From the NCBI GenBank assembly GCA_902805475.1, contig CADCSX010000023.1, positions 1,736,001 to 1,800,000 of the forward strand: DNA of 64,000 bases, given 5' to 3'. The translations under genes were made by a program, and so were the position numbers. Each line of letters opens with the position of its first letter. The first letter of the stretch is position 1. Shown piece by piece: positions 48,607 through 59,155 of the stretch. A model generated the notes under the pieces. That model made no database searches. It was not told the DNA's origin and worked only from the letters and a program-made list of their open reading frames with translations. This DNA comes from Entonaema liquescens (lineage: Eukaryota > Ascomycota > Sordariomycetes > Xylariales > Xylariaceae).

Positions 48607-50985
48607 CCTCGCTACTGAAGATGAATTTGTTCGAAGCAAATGCAGGGACCAGAGGTAACGGGTTTGCCGTCGAACTCTGCTTGAGTCGACTAAGTAACTT
48701 CGCTATTCATGATTCGCCTGAGTAGCACGAATTTTAGTATGGTGTAAACACCGTCTAGTTACCGCTAGTTTGCCTCCTACTTGGGGCAACCATTGACGAG
48801 TCAAGAAGTCAGGGGTAAAGTTCAGGAGACTCTTCCCTCTTCCCTACATAGTAAATTCCTCATCCTCAATTAGGGGGGAAGCATATGTTATGACGATCAC
48901 TAGTTGCTGATCTATTAACACACATACACTACACACACATACATCCATACCCGCATGTGAAGAAAAGATGGAAGGCTGGGAGAGGATGGTAGGATAGGAG
49001 CAAATTCGGGTTGTGGGTGCAAATCGGGAGCATTAACATTGAAGTGAGGGTTGATCAACCACCCGGGAAAACCCCTGCCCGCAATCTTATAGTAAGATGA
49101 AGCTCATACCCGTCCCCTTGTACGCGTCAACCATCGAGCCTCCAAAGTATCGCGCACGACATTTTAGCCTGGACAACCTGAAATAGATAGTATGTGTGTT
49201 ACCGTCGTGGGGTATCATTCTCTTTTTCCTCAGTTGTCGGCTTTCTCTATAGCGTCTTGGTGATACCACGTGTGCATGCAAGGCAAGGCCAGGTATTGGG
49301 TAGATGGTCGGCGTCTTTTACCGGTCAACAGCACACCGTTGTTGTTATCAACTCCGACGTTTCTTCCCCGGTGTTTTCTCCCCGGTGTATTATACCAAAC
49401 TCCACACTTAAGCTATATCAGGGTCGAATCTTTTTCTGTACCATGTAGTATGCGTGTGGGCATGGGTTCCCGCAAGTCAAGGCGGTGGGAACACAGTCTT
49501 GAGGAGTGATGAGTGAGGAGAGAGACCACAAAAAAGTCTACCAGAGACCAGGCAGCTCTAGAACCCCCGGCATCTAAGTTGGTCTTAACACTATCTACCA
49601 AATAAAATAACTAATATCGGAGTAAGCTCTTCTATGCGCAGATTCCCACCATCTATTCCACTCCTGTCACTTTTGCGATTAACGCGTTGCATTCGTCACC
49701 TAAATTGGGACTTGAAGATCGTTTAATTTCGATAAGGTCGTGTCCCGCTCATACCCAGGTCAATGGCTATTTCTATGGCCATGTACCTGTACATCAGCCT
49801 TTGTCGATCTTCTTTTCCGCTCATAGGACTGCCAAGTTTGGTCATCCCTCTCAACTTAGACTTCTAGTTGGAGCCTCTGGACCGGTTAGCTCCGCGAGAT
49901 CGACAGTCAAGATTTGCAAACTCGCCCAAGCCGCCGTCTCAAGTTTATATGTTGGCCCACTGGACCACCTGGCGGCTCAAAAAGAAATATCTCCAAGTGG
50001 AAATACCCAAGTCTCGGTTCCGCTGAAACCAAGTTCAGAATAGCTTCTTTTCGAGTGTAGGTTAAGTACATACCTATCTAACTATCCAACTATCCAACTA
50101 TCCATCCAACTAAGGACTAGGTAGCTCTCGGCCGGTTGCTATACGTAAGAAATGATGATAGTCCGAGTGTGGTGGGGAGGCTAGAGAATGTCGGACAGTT
50201 GAATATGCGGATATCTACTGTATCGATCTGATCTTTTAATAATGGCTTGATGGCTTAGCAACTATTAGGGTGGCTACTATAAATATTCGTTTCAAAAATT
50301 ATGGCGAACGTATCTTACATAATATAGTTAATTTACTTTGTAGGTATTCTATCTGGCTGGAATAGACTGCCCGATAGATAGATAGGTAATTCATAACTAA
50401 GCACCTGCAGCTATATTTTAAAGCTCCGGGTCGTTATCGAACAAAGCAACCTAGGACCCTAGGAACAACCCTCTTACATCATACCATTTAATAATAATTG
50501 TATTGACAACGGCAGGCATAATAGACCGCGGATAGGCCCTTTACAATCAAAGCTAGACAAGCCTCTTACTGCACGTGGCTAACAACGTTCAATGCCTAGC
50601 GCCTTGTTAAGAACAGGCCTAACAAGCCGAAAATATACAAGCCGAGAATGTCACAGTCAAAAAAGGCTGACATGCAGTAGCCAACGCCATTAGAAATCGC
50701 TTATTTTAGCTGAGTAAAATAGAGCTGAGATACAATAATGAATCAACGAGGATGAGAACAGTACTGGGATAAGGGTCGTATATGTGTACCTCTTAATCTA
50801 AGTTATTTATCTGCAACATGAGCAACCGTTTGCCTGGGACGCAAGATGCTGCCGCTCAGCTAGATATGCCACTCAGCTAGTAACGAGACATTGACTAAAA
50901 CATGCGTAATTGTCAACAACTCCGGCAGTTTACATATATAATGTACAATGGTGTGAATGCGCGACCGGCGTGATTCGCGGCGATG

Positions 50986-51019
50986 GAACGTTGAACGTTG
51001 AACGTTGAACGTTGAACGC
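50986..51019. repeat. 7-bp tandem repeat GAACGTT, four to five copies
   Basis: Four perfect units and a partial fifth. Each unit contains the palindrome AACGTT. Confidence 0.9.
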
Positions 51020-51537
51020 TGAATGAGTCGAATCAAATCAAGAGCCTCAATGTGTAATACGTGGCCTCGAAGTTTATATACATACATGCCTTGCATCTCG
51101 TATTTTTTAGGTCGAAAAGAACTTGATGACGTTCGATACGAACAAACCTTACGTTCAGCGTTGACGAGTGGCCAATTGAAGGGGGACGGCGATCAAAGTC
51201 CAATGCTTAGTCTACAATGTAAAAATGGTGTGAAGGGTAACCGCGTAGCCTCATATCTATTCACGATAGCCTCTAGTAGTCCTCTGATAACCCTAGTTTT
51301 GACTGACCCGTCCAAAAGCATGGTTGGAAATCGGAACTTTCTTTTACTTTTGCGCGGTAACTACGTCACAGCGGAGTAGCAACGGCACAGTTTGTAATTT
51401 TATCGATAGCCCTGATTTAGTTTATGGGCAACTTCAGATATGACGGGCAGTAAGATGAAACAAAATCTTTTGGTGGATATTTGGATATTTTCCGGCTCGT
51501 CCGTAGTTTCTAATTTTCTGTGGTTCTTCCCCGTGAT

Positions 51538-51558
51538 AAAAAAAAAAAAAAAAAAAAA
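51538..51558. repeat. Poly-A tract, about 21 nt
   Basis: Longest homopolymer noticed in the window. Confidence 0.8.
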
Positions 51559-52281
51559 CATCCCGCATGTTCATATGTCCATCAGCCCATCCATCAACTA
51601 TATACAGAACTCGTCGTGGGTTATACGAGGTTGAGGTGATAAATGTGATAAAGTACGGCATACAAAACAGGAATAACTAGTGAACATGTAGAAAGTGTAA
51701 ATCGGAACATGCTCCGTAAACTTGACTTACAACTTACGAATTTACAAACTCACGAACTCGCAGGACGTGAAGAATGTTGTTTGTTATTAGGTCTAAAATA
51801 TCTAGGTAGGTAAGGTATTCAATTATGTCTATCATCTATCACGAAGGTTGCAAAGACCCTCCATAGGGTATCATCTTGAAACAAAACTCTTAAATGGTGA
51901 ACCCACAATAACAACCAGCTCAAAAGAGAGGTACCTATTGCAATCTTCTAAAATTGTATTGGACGAACCACAAAAGTGTTCCAAGTTCTTGCTCTGTGGC
52001 TGCCGTGGGGAGGGATATTTAATGCCACCACAATGTAAGCCAATGATAAAATGAGAGCCTCCTAAAAACGACATCAGTGGCTGTTGGATGCAGGTTTTAG
52101 ATATTTCCTCATCGTACGCTTATCCCTTTCGGGTATCACTACGCAATTATTAGCCCCTGATTCCCCTGGGATGCAGGGAATTCCAGGAATGAGCTTTAGT
52201 GGGGTGGATTAGATTGTGAATGTACCTATACGCGTAGTCCATCTTTCCCGGTACCACACGCAACACGCCGCTGCCATAGTA

Positions 52282-52321
52282 CTGTACCTATCTGTACCTA
52301 TCTGTACCTATCTGCACCTAC
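52282..52321. repeat. 10-bp tandem repeat CTGTACCTAT, about 4 copies
   Basis: Three perfect units, then a variant with C for T. It lies about 620 bp upstream of the transporter start. Confidence 0.88.
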
Positions 52322-52942
52322 AGTAGACACACTGCCCGAAAAGGATGCCTGTAGCGAAAAGGCACGCAGTAACGATACGACCGTGTTTGAAAGCACCGAT
52401 TCAATTGGGGCGGGTCTGGGGCTAAAATTGTGCGGGATAAGCTCTTGGGATCACAAATTGCTAGGTGTAGGTACCTAGACTGCTGGACCGCTGAAAGGGT
52501 AACTTGGTGTGTCTGCGTAAACCTGGGTAGGCCTGTCCACAGTTAGAAGCACCTTTCACTTTTGAAAATTTATTAGCCGTACCATCTCTTTTTTTCAATC
52601 CTCTCTTTTTTTTTTTTTGTTCATCCTCTTTCCTTCGTCACCACTGCTCCCCCCCTCCAGTCGTTGACGAATCTCTCCTCCCGCACATAAAATAACTTCT
52701 TATTTTTCGAGGTTCAAGGAAAGAGAACAAAAGTCGATACTTTGGCAATACTGCATAACTTTGTAAACAGTAACGCCGACCCCCAAATTCATCTAAATCT
52801 TTAATTGGTCTCAGCAGGCTTGGCCTTGTCGCTCATTCACACTATCCGTGTCCTCTTTCAATTCTTTCTACCCCCTTTTCTAGTTACATCGCTCTTAGCG
52901 AAACATCTTCAATCTTCACTTCAAACGTGAATAATCAAAACA

Positions 52943-54395
52943 ATGGCGGACGAGAAGAGTCGTACCTCCGGTGAGGTTCCCCGACCGGAACCAAAGGGCC
53001 CCATTCTGCCCACCACGAACCCCGAGGCCGACAAGCCCCAGCCTCCTAAGCCCGCTATCCACCCGGCTTTCTACGTTGCGTATGTCGAATCCCCCCCCCG
53101 AGTCAATATAGATAGTTACGATTCATGATGAGGAAGACGCGTAGCTAACAAGTCGCTATAGAGTCTGGATCAGTCTTTCATCCTCTGTCATTCTGTTCAA
53201 CAAATGGATTCTCGACACCCTCGAATTCCGTAAGAAACACCCTCAACTCTCGACTTAGCTCAGGAAATGGAATCTAATGAGTGTTTTAGGTTATCCTGTC
53301 ATCTTGACCACCTACCACTTGACGTTCGCGACTATCGCGACACAGTTGATGGCACGCTACACCACCCTCCTTGACGGTCGCAAGTCCGTCAAGATGACTG
53401 GACGCGTCTACCTCCGTGCTATTGTTCCCATTGGTGTCTTCTTCAGCTTGAGTTTGATCTGTGGTAACTTGACCTACTTGTACCTCAGTGTCGCTTTCAT
53501 CCAGATGATCAAGGTACGAACACCAAGCAGATGTGATTATGGAAGTACGGGTTCGCTAACGAAACAATACAATAGGCTACCACTCCCGTTGCTGTCCTGC
53601 TTTCCAGTTGGGCTATGGGTCTTGCACCCCCCAACCTCAAGCAACTCCTCAACGTGTCCGCCATTGTCGTCGGTGTCATGATTGCCTCGTTCGGTGAGAT
53701 CCGATTCGTTTGGATTGGTTTCTTCTACCAGCTGGGAGGTCTCCTGTTCGAAGCTATCCGTCTCAACCTTGTCCAGGCCCTTCTCAGCTCTGCCGAGTAC
53801 AAGATGGACCCTCTCGTCTCTCTGTACTACTTCGCCCCCATTTGCGCTGCCATGAACGGTGTTGTTGCGCTCATCTGGGAAATCCCCAAGGTCTCTGTTG
53901 CTGAAGTTTACCACGTTGGTCTCTTCACCTTCTTCTTGAACGGACTCTGCGCCTTCTTACTCAACGTCTCCGTTGTCTTCTTGGTGAGTGCAATATCTAA
54001 ACAAAAAATTACTGCGGGTGCTAATAAAGATATAGATTGGCAAGACTTCTGCTGTCATCATGACTCTCTGCGGTGTCCTCAAGGATGTCATGCTTGTCCT
54101 TGCCTCTATGCTCATCTGGGGTACCCCCGTGTCCGGCCTCCAGGCTTTTGGTTACACCATCGCTCTTGGTGGCATGGTCTACTACAAGCTTGGAATTGAG
54201 GCTATCAAGGGATACGCCGGTGAGGCTGGCCGACAGTGGGCTGAGTTTGGTGCTACACGTCCTGCTCTGCGCAAAGTTGTTGTTATTGCGGCAGCGCTAC
54301 TATTTGTGTTCATCCTCTTCGGAGGCTTGGCCCCCAGCTACGACCCCTCGCAGTACCTTTCTGGTGCTGCTGAGAAGTTAGGTGTTTCCTCATGA
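52943..54395 (+). CDS. TPT/DUF250-type nucleotide-sugar or sugar-phosphate transporter
   Basis: A multi-pass protein of the drug/metabolite transporter superfamily, triose-phosphate translocator branch; fungal members usually sit in Golgi or ER membranes. Five exons: 52943-53079, 53162-53229, 53290-53513, 53576-53983 and 54036-54395, with introns of 82, 60, 62, 62-type and 52 nt, all GT-AG. Total 1197 nt, 398 residues. A hydrophilic Pro/Lys-rich N-terminus of about 40 residues precedes AVWISLSSSVILFNKWIL, a typical first membrane span. About ten hydrophobic spans follow, including TTYHLTFATIATQLMAR, TPVAVLLSSWAMGLAPP and KTSAVIMTLCGVLKDVMLV, all characteristic of the family. The tail is soluble. 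The substrate cannot be told from sequence. Codon use is C-ending and biased, suggesting good expression. Confidence 0.88.
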
Positions 54396-55482
54396 GCGAA
54401 TATGTGTCAACGAAACCTCTCCTTTCACCGTATGCCTTTGTAATCTTCTGGGTGGATGGGAGTTATGACTCGGATTCTATGAGAACTGGGTCTGATGGGT
54501 GAACGCTACGTGATGACCTGGTACGCGTTTCCCCTGATTTTTCGGGTACATAATTGCACAATTTCCACTTCATCTTCGAGGGGACGGTAGTAGTTGGAGA
54601 GAATTTTTCCTTTGTGCCATGGGCACTAATGAAAGGGTAGTTGCCATGGTGTTTTTGAACGGCTATAGATAGCAGACATGGCGTCAATTGCAAGGGTCGG
54701 ATTGCATCTGCTCACATTACGACAGACAGGGCTGGTCTTTCATGTAACTTAGAGAGCCTAGGAGGTATTAGACCTGAATGAAAATGATACTTAAATTTGC
54801 ACGTTAATTCATTATCTGGCTATTCTACATTGATAAGTGAAATGATTATAGGCAGCACAGTCGGATAGGGAGAAGTAGGTAGATTTATGTTGTCTAGTTA
54901 CCTTTTCTATTCTAGTAATTAGGGTAGTACCTACGTAGAGTATGATTAAGAAGCTCCCTTAGCAATGTGGAAATCCTACGGTATAGACATCTACGTAGGG
55001 AGAGAGGAGGGCTTGAGGATTCTACTAGGGATATGACAATAATTATTTTGTATTATTTGTATGAAACAGCCTGATCCGCGGGTGGCGGGATCTGAGATAC
55101 TTAGACGGCCGTACGCACAACTTAGGAAACCATTTAACCAGGTTACAACTACCTAGGGCCACCGATCCCAGAAACCCGGATGTAGTGCAACTAGGCTCGG
55201 TCAGTCTCAAGTTGATAAATTTGCAAATCGCTTGATTATCCGGCAAAGCAAGCGAGGGTGGTGGCAGTCGTGGTGGTGGTGGTGGTGGTGGCACAAATCA
55301 CTTCATGTACGGCCGAAGACGTAGAGGTTTTGGTTCATTCATCAGACGTGTTGTTCATTTTTCATATTTCTGAATTCAGAGCAAAGGCCCCTTTGAGGCT
55401 TCCTAATGCCATTGATGATGCGATTTACATCCCAGACCGAACCCCCTTAAGACCGAACGACGGAAGTATGCAGACGAAAGGA
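54396..55482. other. Convergent intergenic region
   Basis: About 1.1 kb between the 3' ends of the transporter and eL27 genes. It contains a GGT trinucleotide run at 55271-55291. No supported gene. Confidence 0.5.
55271..55291. repeat. Trinucleotide run (GGT)n
   Basis: About seven uninterrupted units in the spacer downstream of eL27. Confidence 0.85.
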
Positions 55483-56263
55483 TTAGAATTCTAGTAAGAG
55501 TATTAGCATTAGTTCCTTTTATTTTCTGCTGTTCCTTTTCGTAGCTCTTCTCTTCGCGAAAAAAAGAGATATGCTAGGTAACGTAGACAGGATAGGTAGG
55601 ATAGGTAAGGGATACATACTCAGAGGAGTGAAGAACCATCTGTTCTTGCCGCTCGTGTATCGCTCCTCGAGGACCTTCTTGACGTTCTTCTTGGCATCCT
55701 CGCGCTGGCTGACTTCCTTAAAAGTCTCGCCGGAAACAACGCCCTTCAGACCCTCGAGCTCAAGAGTGTATCGTGTGGGCATCAGGTGGTTGTAGTTGAT
55801 AGCCTTGATGAAGGGCTTGATCTTGTTTCGTTTCTCCTGTCGCGTCTTGGACATGCGTCGGGTGATCTTGGAGGGGTAGCGCTCGATGCCTGCGACTAGG
55901 GCGTGGCCGTAGGGGTGTGCCTTGTTGCCGCTGTCGACGGGTTGGATGATGACGACCTGGAGAGTGGATTTCGTTAGAATAAGTGTTCCCAATTCCTTTC
56001 TGGTGATAAATGCATGTGTATTTAATGCGATATAAAATCAATCATGAAAAAATCGCTAAGGTTCTTGTGCAATAATTCCAACGCGGCTTGTCGTATATAT
56101 CGTAGTCGTGCCAAATCCAATTCCAATCTTTATCTAACCATTCTCAATCTTTTCAAGAAAAAATAAAATAAATCAATTTCCTCTTCAATCAAGTACGTAC
56201 CTTCTTTCCGGCATATCGGCCACGGGTGATGATGGCTACTCGGCCAACCTTGAGGAACTTCAT
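55483..56263 (-). CDS. RPL27: Large-subunit ribosomal protein eL27
   Basis: A structural protein of the cytosolic 60S subunit. Three exons: 56263-56201 (MKFLKVGRVAIITRGRYAG and KK), 55956-55620 and 55490-55483, separated by introns of 244 nt (GTACGT..TCCAG) and 129 nt (GTATGT..ACTAG). The coding total is 408 nt, 135 residues, in line with the family. Family segments: VVIIQPVDSGNKAHPYGHAL, AGIERYPSKITRRMSK, INYNHLMPTRYTLELE and GKNRWFFTPL. The last exon has only 8 nt (two bases completing a Lys codon, then Phe and stop), ending the protein as FFTPLKF; eL27 normally ends in Leu-Arg-Phe or similar, which supports this splice. Without it the frame runs on into an unlikely 30-residue tail. The long first intron close to the ATG is typical of fungal ribosomal-protein genes. 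It shares a promoter region with NCE101. Confidence 0.93.
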
Positions 56264-56672
56264 CTTGTCGTCTCCGCTGTCGTCGTTTGTCGAAGAGGAA
56301 GTCGAGGGTGTTGTCGGTAGGCGAATTGGTCGATTGAGAATGAGATCGATAGTAAAGGTTGTTGCGATGGGCTAAGAAAATCCAAAATGTGCCTGAGAAA
56401 ATTAAGCGAAGGGTTCATTAGTTGATTGGCTTGATTGTGTGCGGTGGGGCAACTTCGGGTTGCAGCACGTGGTCTAAGCTTTTAATCGTTAAGCAGTTTG
56501 ATAGGAAAAGTTAAAGTGGGGTAGAAATCGAAAGCTCCCAATGCCTGTCTTAATACATCAACGAGATCTCAAGCTCAAGCTCAAGCTCAAGCTCAAGCTC
56601 TGTTATACATAACAGACACAACTGTGAAGCACAATTATTCATTTTGGACTACTTAATCCTCGATATTTCAAA
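56264..56672. promoter_or_regulatory. Divergent promoter region of eL27 and NCE101-like genes
   Basis: A 409-bp spacer between two head-to-head genes, containing a CTCAAG hexanucleotide array at 56568-56600 about 70 bp before the NCE101-like start. No specific factor site identified. Confidence 0.5.
56568..56600. repeat. Hexanucleotide array (CTCAAG), about 5.5 copies
   Basis: Perfect array lying within the promoter or 5' UTR of the NCE101-like gene, so a change in copy number could affect expression. Confidence 0.9.
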
Positions 56673-56916
56673 ATGGCCCCTCCAACTTATATCATCTCTC
56701 GCGTAGCAGATCCTATCTTTGCACTTGCAATAGGACTCGGAGCAGCAGCTACAAGAATCAACCGTGAAGGTAAAGAGAAGGGTAGAACAACACAACAGAC
56801 GATCGAAGCCGGGAAAAGGTATATATCTCATATAATACATAGTAAACCAAGATCCTTTTTCTAACTTATATGTCTTATCTAGACGAGTCAAGAGTATATT
56901 CAGTAGATCAGCATAA
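56673..56916 (+). CDS. NCE101-like small membrane protein
   Basis: Two exons, 56673-56818 and 56883-56916, with a 64-nt intron (GTATAT..TCTAG), give 180 nt, 59 residues. Without splicing the frame would add a tail of unrelated residues. The start, MAPPTYIISRVADPIFALAI, holds one hydrophobic segment, followed by a charged part (TRINREGKEKGRTTQQT) and a basic end after the splice (GKRRVKSIFSRSA). This matches my memory of fungal NCE101 proteins, about 55-60 residues long; the yeast member was linked to non-classical protein export. The match is by the SRVADPIFALAIG-type segment and by size. Function in filamentous fungi is not established. Confidence 0.75.
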
Positions 56917-57354
56917 TGATACATATACCGAAAAATGAGCCACCACGTCTCTCACGTCTTACTAGTAGAGACTTGCGGTTCTAATAATTGGGATGAACAC
57001 TCATATGGCTCAGTAGTATATGTTTATCACTACCTGCCAAGCTATGAGACATTCTATACGTTTCTGGGCTCAACCCCTGGGAGCTTCGCTATGACTATCA
57101 GTCTAACCAGTCGGAATCGAGTGTATAACGGCTTCCCCTATAACATACTCAGTCTTCATAAGTCTACTTACTAAGTAGCAAACAATGAAGGATAGTAAAT
57201 CGTTATTCGAGAATATGATGGACAGTCAAGAAGTTCGTCGTCAAAGTTCGTCGTCAATATATTAATGGTTTGTCAGACCAGTTTTATCGATGACTGGTGA
57301 CTATTTTCTAATGGAGTTCTTAACGACTTGTTGAGATATGACGAAATGGCTCGG
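56917..57354. other. Convergent spacer
   Basis: About 440 bp between the 3' ends of the NCE101-like and TTC36-like genes. An overlapping open frame at 56935-57174 has no recognisable feature. Confidence 0.5.
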
Positions 57355-58146
57355 TCACGAAGCATATGCGGGCCCATATTCCTTCTTCATAGCCTCCCTC
57401 ACCATCTGACCGCAAAGCTTAGCGGTAGGGTTAGTACTCACGGCTAACGCTTTCGCAATATCGTTCCCGTATCTCCCCCCCAAGGCAAAATCTCTCGAAG
57501 CCGCCTCTTCGAAGTCATTCTTTGTCCATAATTCTTCCTTTCTTCCGTTTATTTTAACTTGACGGTTGGCCTGGACGGATTTAGAGGTCATATGATAGAT
57601 AGCCGCCCGTTGGGTATGCGCAAGCGACAAAGTCTTCCCAGCTTGTGGCGAGATAGCAGCGAAGATGCTCTTCGGAGTTAACAGGGAAATGGCTTGGTCG
57701 AGGTCAGAAAGGGCTAGCTCTGCTGCATGAGATCTCTCAGGCTCATCGACGTCGTTCAGTAATCCTCTCGAGTCCTGTTCGCCAGATAGGAGCAGTGTAT
57801 CTCCGTACAACCTCCGGAAAACTTGCGCCCTATTATTTCGGGCACTGGCGTATTTGGGGTATTCTGTTATAAGCTCTCCCAGTTCGGACAGGCACTGTCG
57901 ATATTCCTGTATTGGTTCTGTGGCTGACGCTGGTCGCAAACCGGCGAGTTGCATCTCCAACTGTTGCATAGCCAATACGATATCCCGCTCCCTCTGAGAT
58001 ACACGGTCATATACAGAAGCGTCCGTTATATTCGGATCCTTAGGCAGTGTTGCGTCTATAAGAACGGCTGTTGTCGGATTCGACTCCGGGTCCTTGATTT
58101 TCTCGAGAACATTGAAGTCTCGTCGACTTAGGGAGCTTGTCGCCAT
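57355..58146 (-). CDS. TTC36-like tetratricopeptide protein
   Basis: An intronless frame of 263 residues. The C-terminal two thirds contain TPR-like helices in the order seen in animal TTC36: a segment with SARNNRAQVFRRLYGD, then ALSDLDQAISLL, then AHTQRAAIYHM, and an end with DFEEAASRDFALGGRYGNDI and NPTAKLCGQMVREAM. The animal protein has the corresponding NNRAQ..RRL.GD, DFE.AA and NPYA.LC..M elements, so I regard this as a homolog with an N-terminal extension (animal TTC36 is about 190 residues). TPR proteins act as binding scaffolds. In mammals TTC36 has been reported to bind and stabilise 4-hydroxyphenylpyruvate dioxygenase. The dioxygenase gene lies head-to-head with this one, about 1 kb away. 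Function in fungi is inferred only. Confidence 0.8.
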   Translation of the reverse strand: MATSSLSRRDFNVLEKIKDPESNPTTAVLIDATLPKDPNITDASVYDRVSQRERDIVLAMQQLEMQLAGLRPASATEPIQEYRQCLSELGELITEYPKYASARNNRAQVFRRLYGDTLLLSGEQDSRGLLNDVDEPERSHAAELALSDLDQAISLLTPKSIFAAISPQAGKTLSLAHTQRAAIYHMTSKSVQANRQVKINGRKEELWTKNDFEEAASRDFALGGRYGNDIAKALAVSTNPTAKLCGQMVREAMKKEYGPAYAS

Positions 58147-59155
58147 ATTTGGTGTTTCTGGATCAAACTAGGATATCGTGACGATAAAAGAGTATCAAGG
58201 CGTTCCGGGATGGATTGCGCCGTAGAGAAAGGGACGGTGATATGGTGGCTATGGTATGGTCATACAGTACATCGACGAATCTTAACCGGAATGACCTTGA
58301 ATAAATGGAAGAGCAGTACAGCAGATATGCTTGCAGGACGGCCCGAGTTGATCAATGATAGACCAGCACTCGAGCTTTAGCTCCGTACTCCCTTGTCATG
58401 CATCCAAATAACGTCGTTTCTCCACCTCGGCCCCTAATACAATGCCGAAGACTACTGATACCTTTCCGCGAACCTCTTCGCCCGTAAGCTATCTAAGGTC
58501 AGCAAGATAAGGGCAGCCCTTCTTCCCCTTCTAGCCGCACCAAACCGTTTCTTGTCATTGGATGTTAAGATAATGGGTGGCGTCGGATATATGCATGTGG
58601 CCCGGGAGGATGAGCTATGGGGAAGCGGCTAGCTTCGGCAGTCTGACGTCTTTGTTTTCCGCAGCCGCCGAATTTGGATTGAGAGGCTCCACGGCCCTAT
58701 CATGTCGAACGTATCGGTAAGCCAGCCTTCGCAAGTACCCTTCCAACAGCCTTTCTGCGGTAATGGCTGTCCGGGACGCTCCTTGCCGTGGATGTACAAG
58801 TCGGCATGTGTTCTCAGCAAGGCTTACGCAAGAACAAGGAGCGCGGGACAGGGAAGAGGTGCGGAATTCGTCCCGATCCAGAGTCCCAGGCCTATCCCCC
58901 TTTAACCGTTGTATTATCAGCGCAATATTCCAGGTAGGGATAGACGGCTTGGTTAGGTAAGATGATATTGATGGTTTCTCATATGTGTATTTCTATCTCT
59001 TAAGGTTTCCTCTGTCCGAGTGTTGTATTCAGTATCACATTACACATCTCGACATTTACATAGCTGGTCTCTACACTCTCTTGATACTTATTTATTATTG
59101 CCTTAAGTGGTACCTGAAGAACATAATATAGTCGACTACATATCGAGACACAGAC
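58147..59155. promoter_or_regulatory. Divergent intergenic region of the TTC36-like gene and HPPD
   Basis: A 1,009-bp spacer between two head-to-head genes. Short open frames on both strands at 58.6-58.96 kb look non-coding. It could host shared control of both genes. No specific site recognised. Confidence 0.5.

Larger units (their letters stand above)
47712..52942. other. 5.2-kb gene-poor region
   Basis: Spans the promoter of the mutase gene and, at its right end, the pyrimidine-rich promoter or 5' UTR of the TPT transporter. No supported gene. Repeats: a CCCTAGTCA array (48018-48054), an AAATACT-type repeat (48241-48272), a T tract of about 20 nt (48587-48606), a GAACGTT array (50986-51019), an A tract of about 21 nt (51538-51558) and a CTGTACCTAT array (52282-52321). 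Open frames at 49687-50043 and elsewhere show no protein-like features. Confidence 0.45.

Noticed and set aside
49687..50043. Plus-strand 118-codon frame
   Set aside because: No domain, signal or plausible splice extension; composition like the surrounding spacer.
55957..56200. Possible snoRNA in the long first intron of eL27
   Set aside because: No C box (RUGAUGA) and D box (CUGA) pair was seen on the coding strand.
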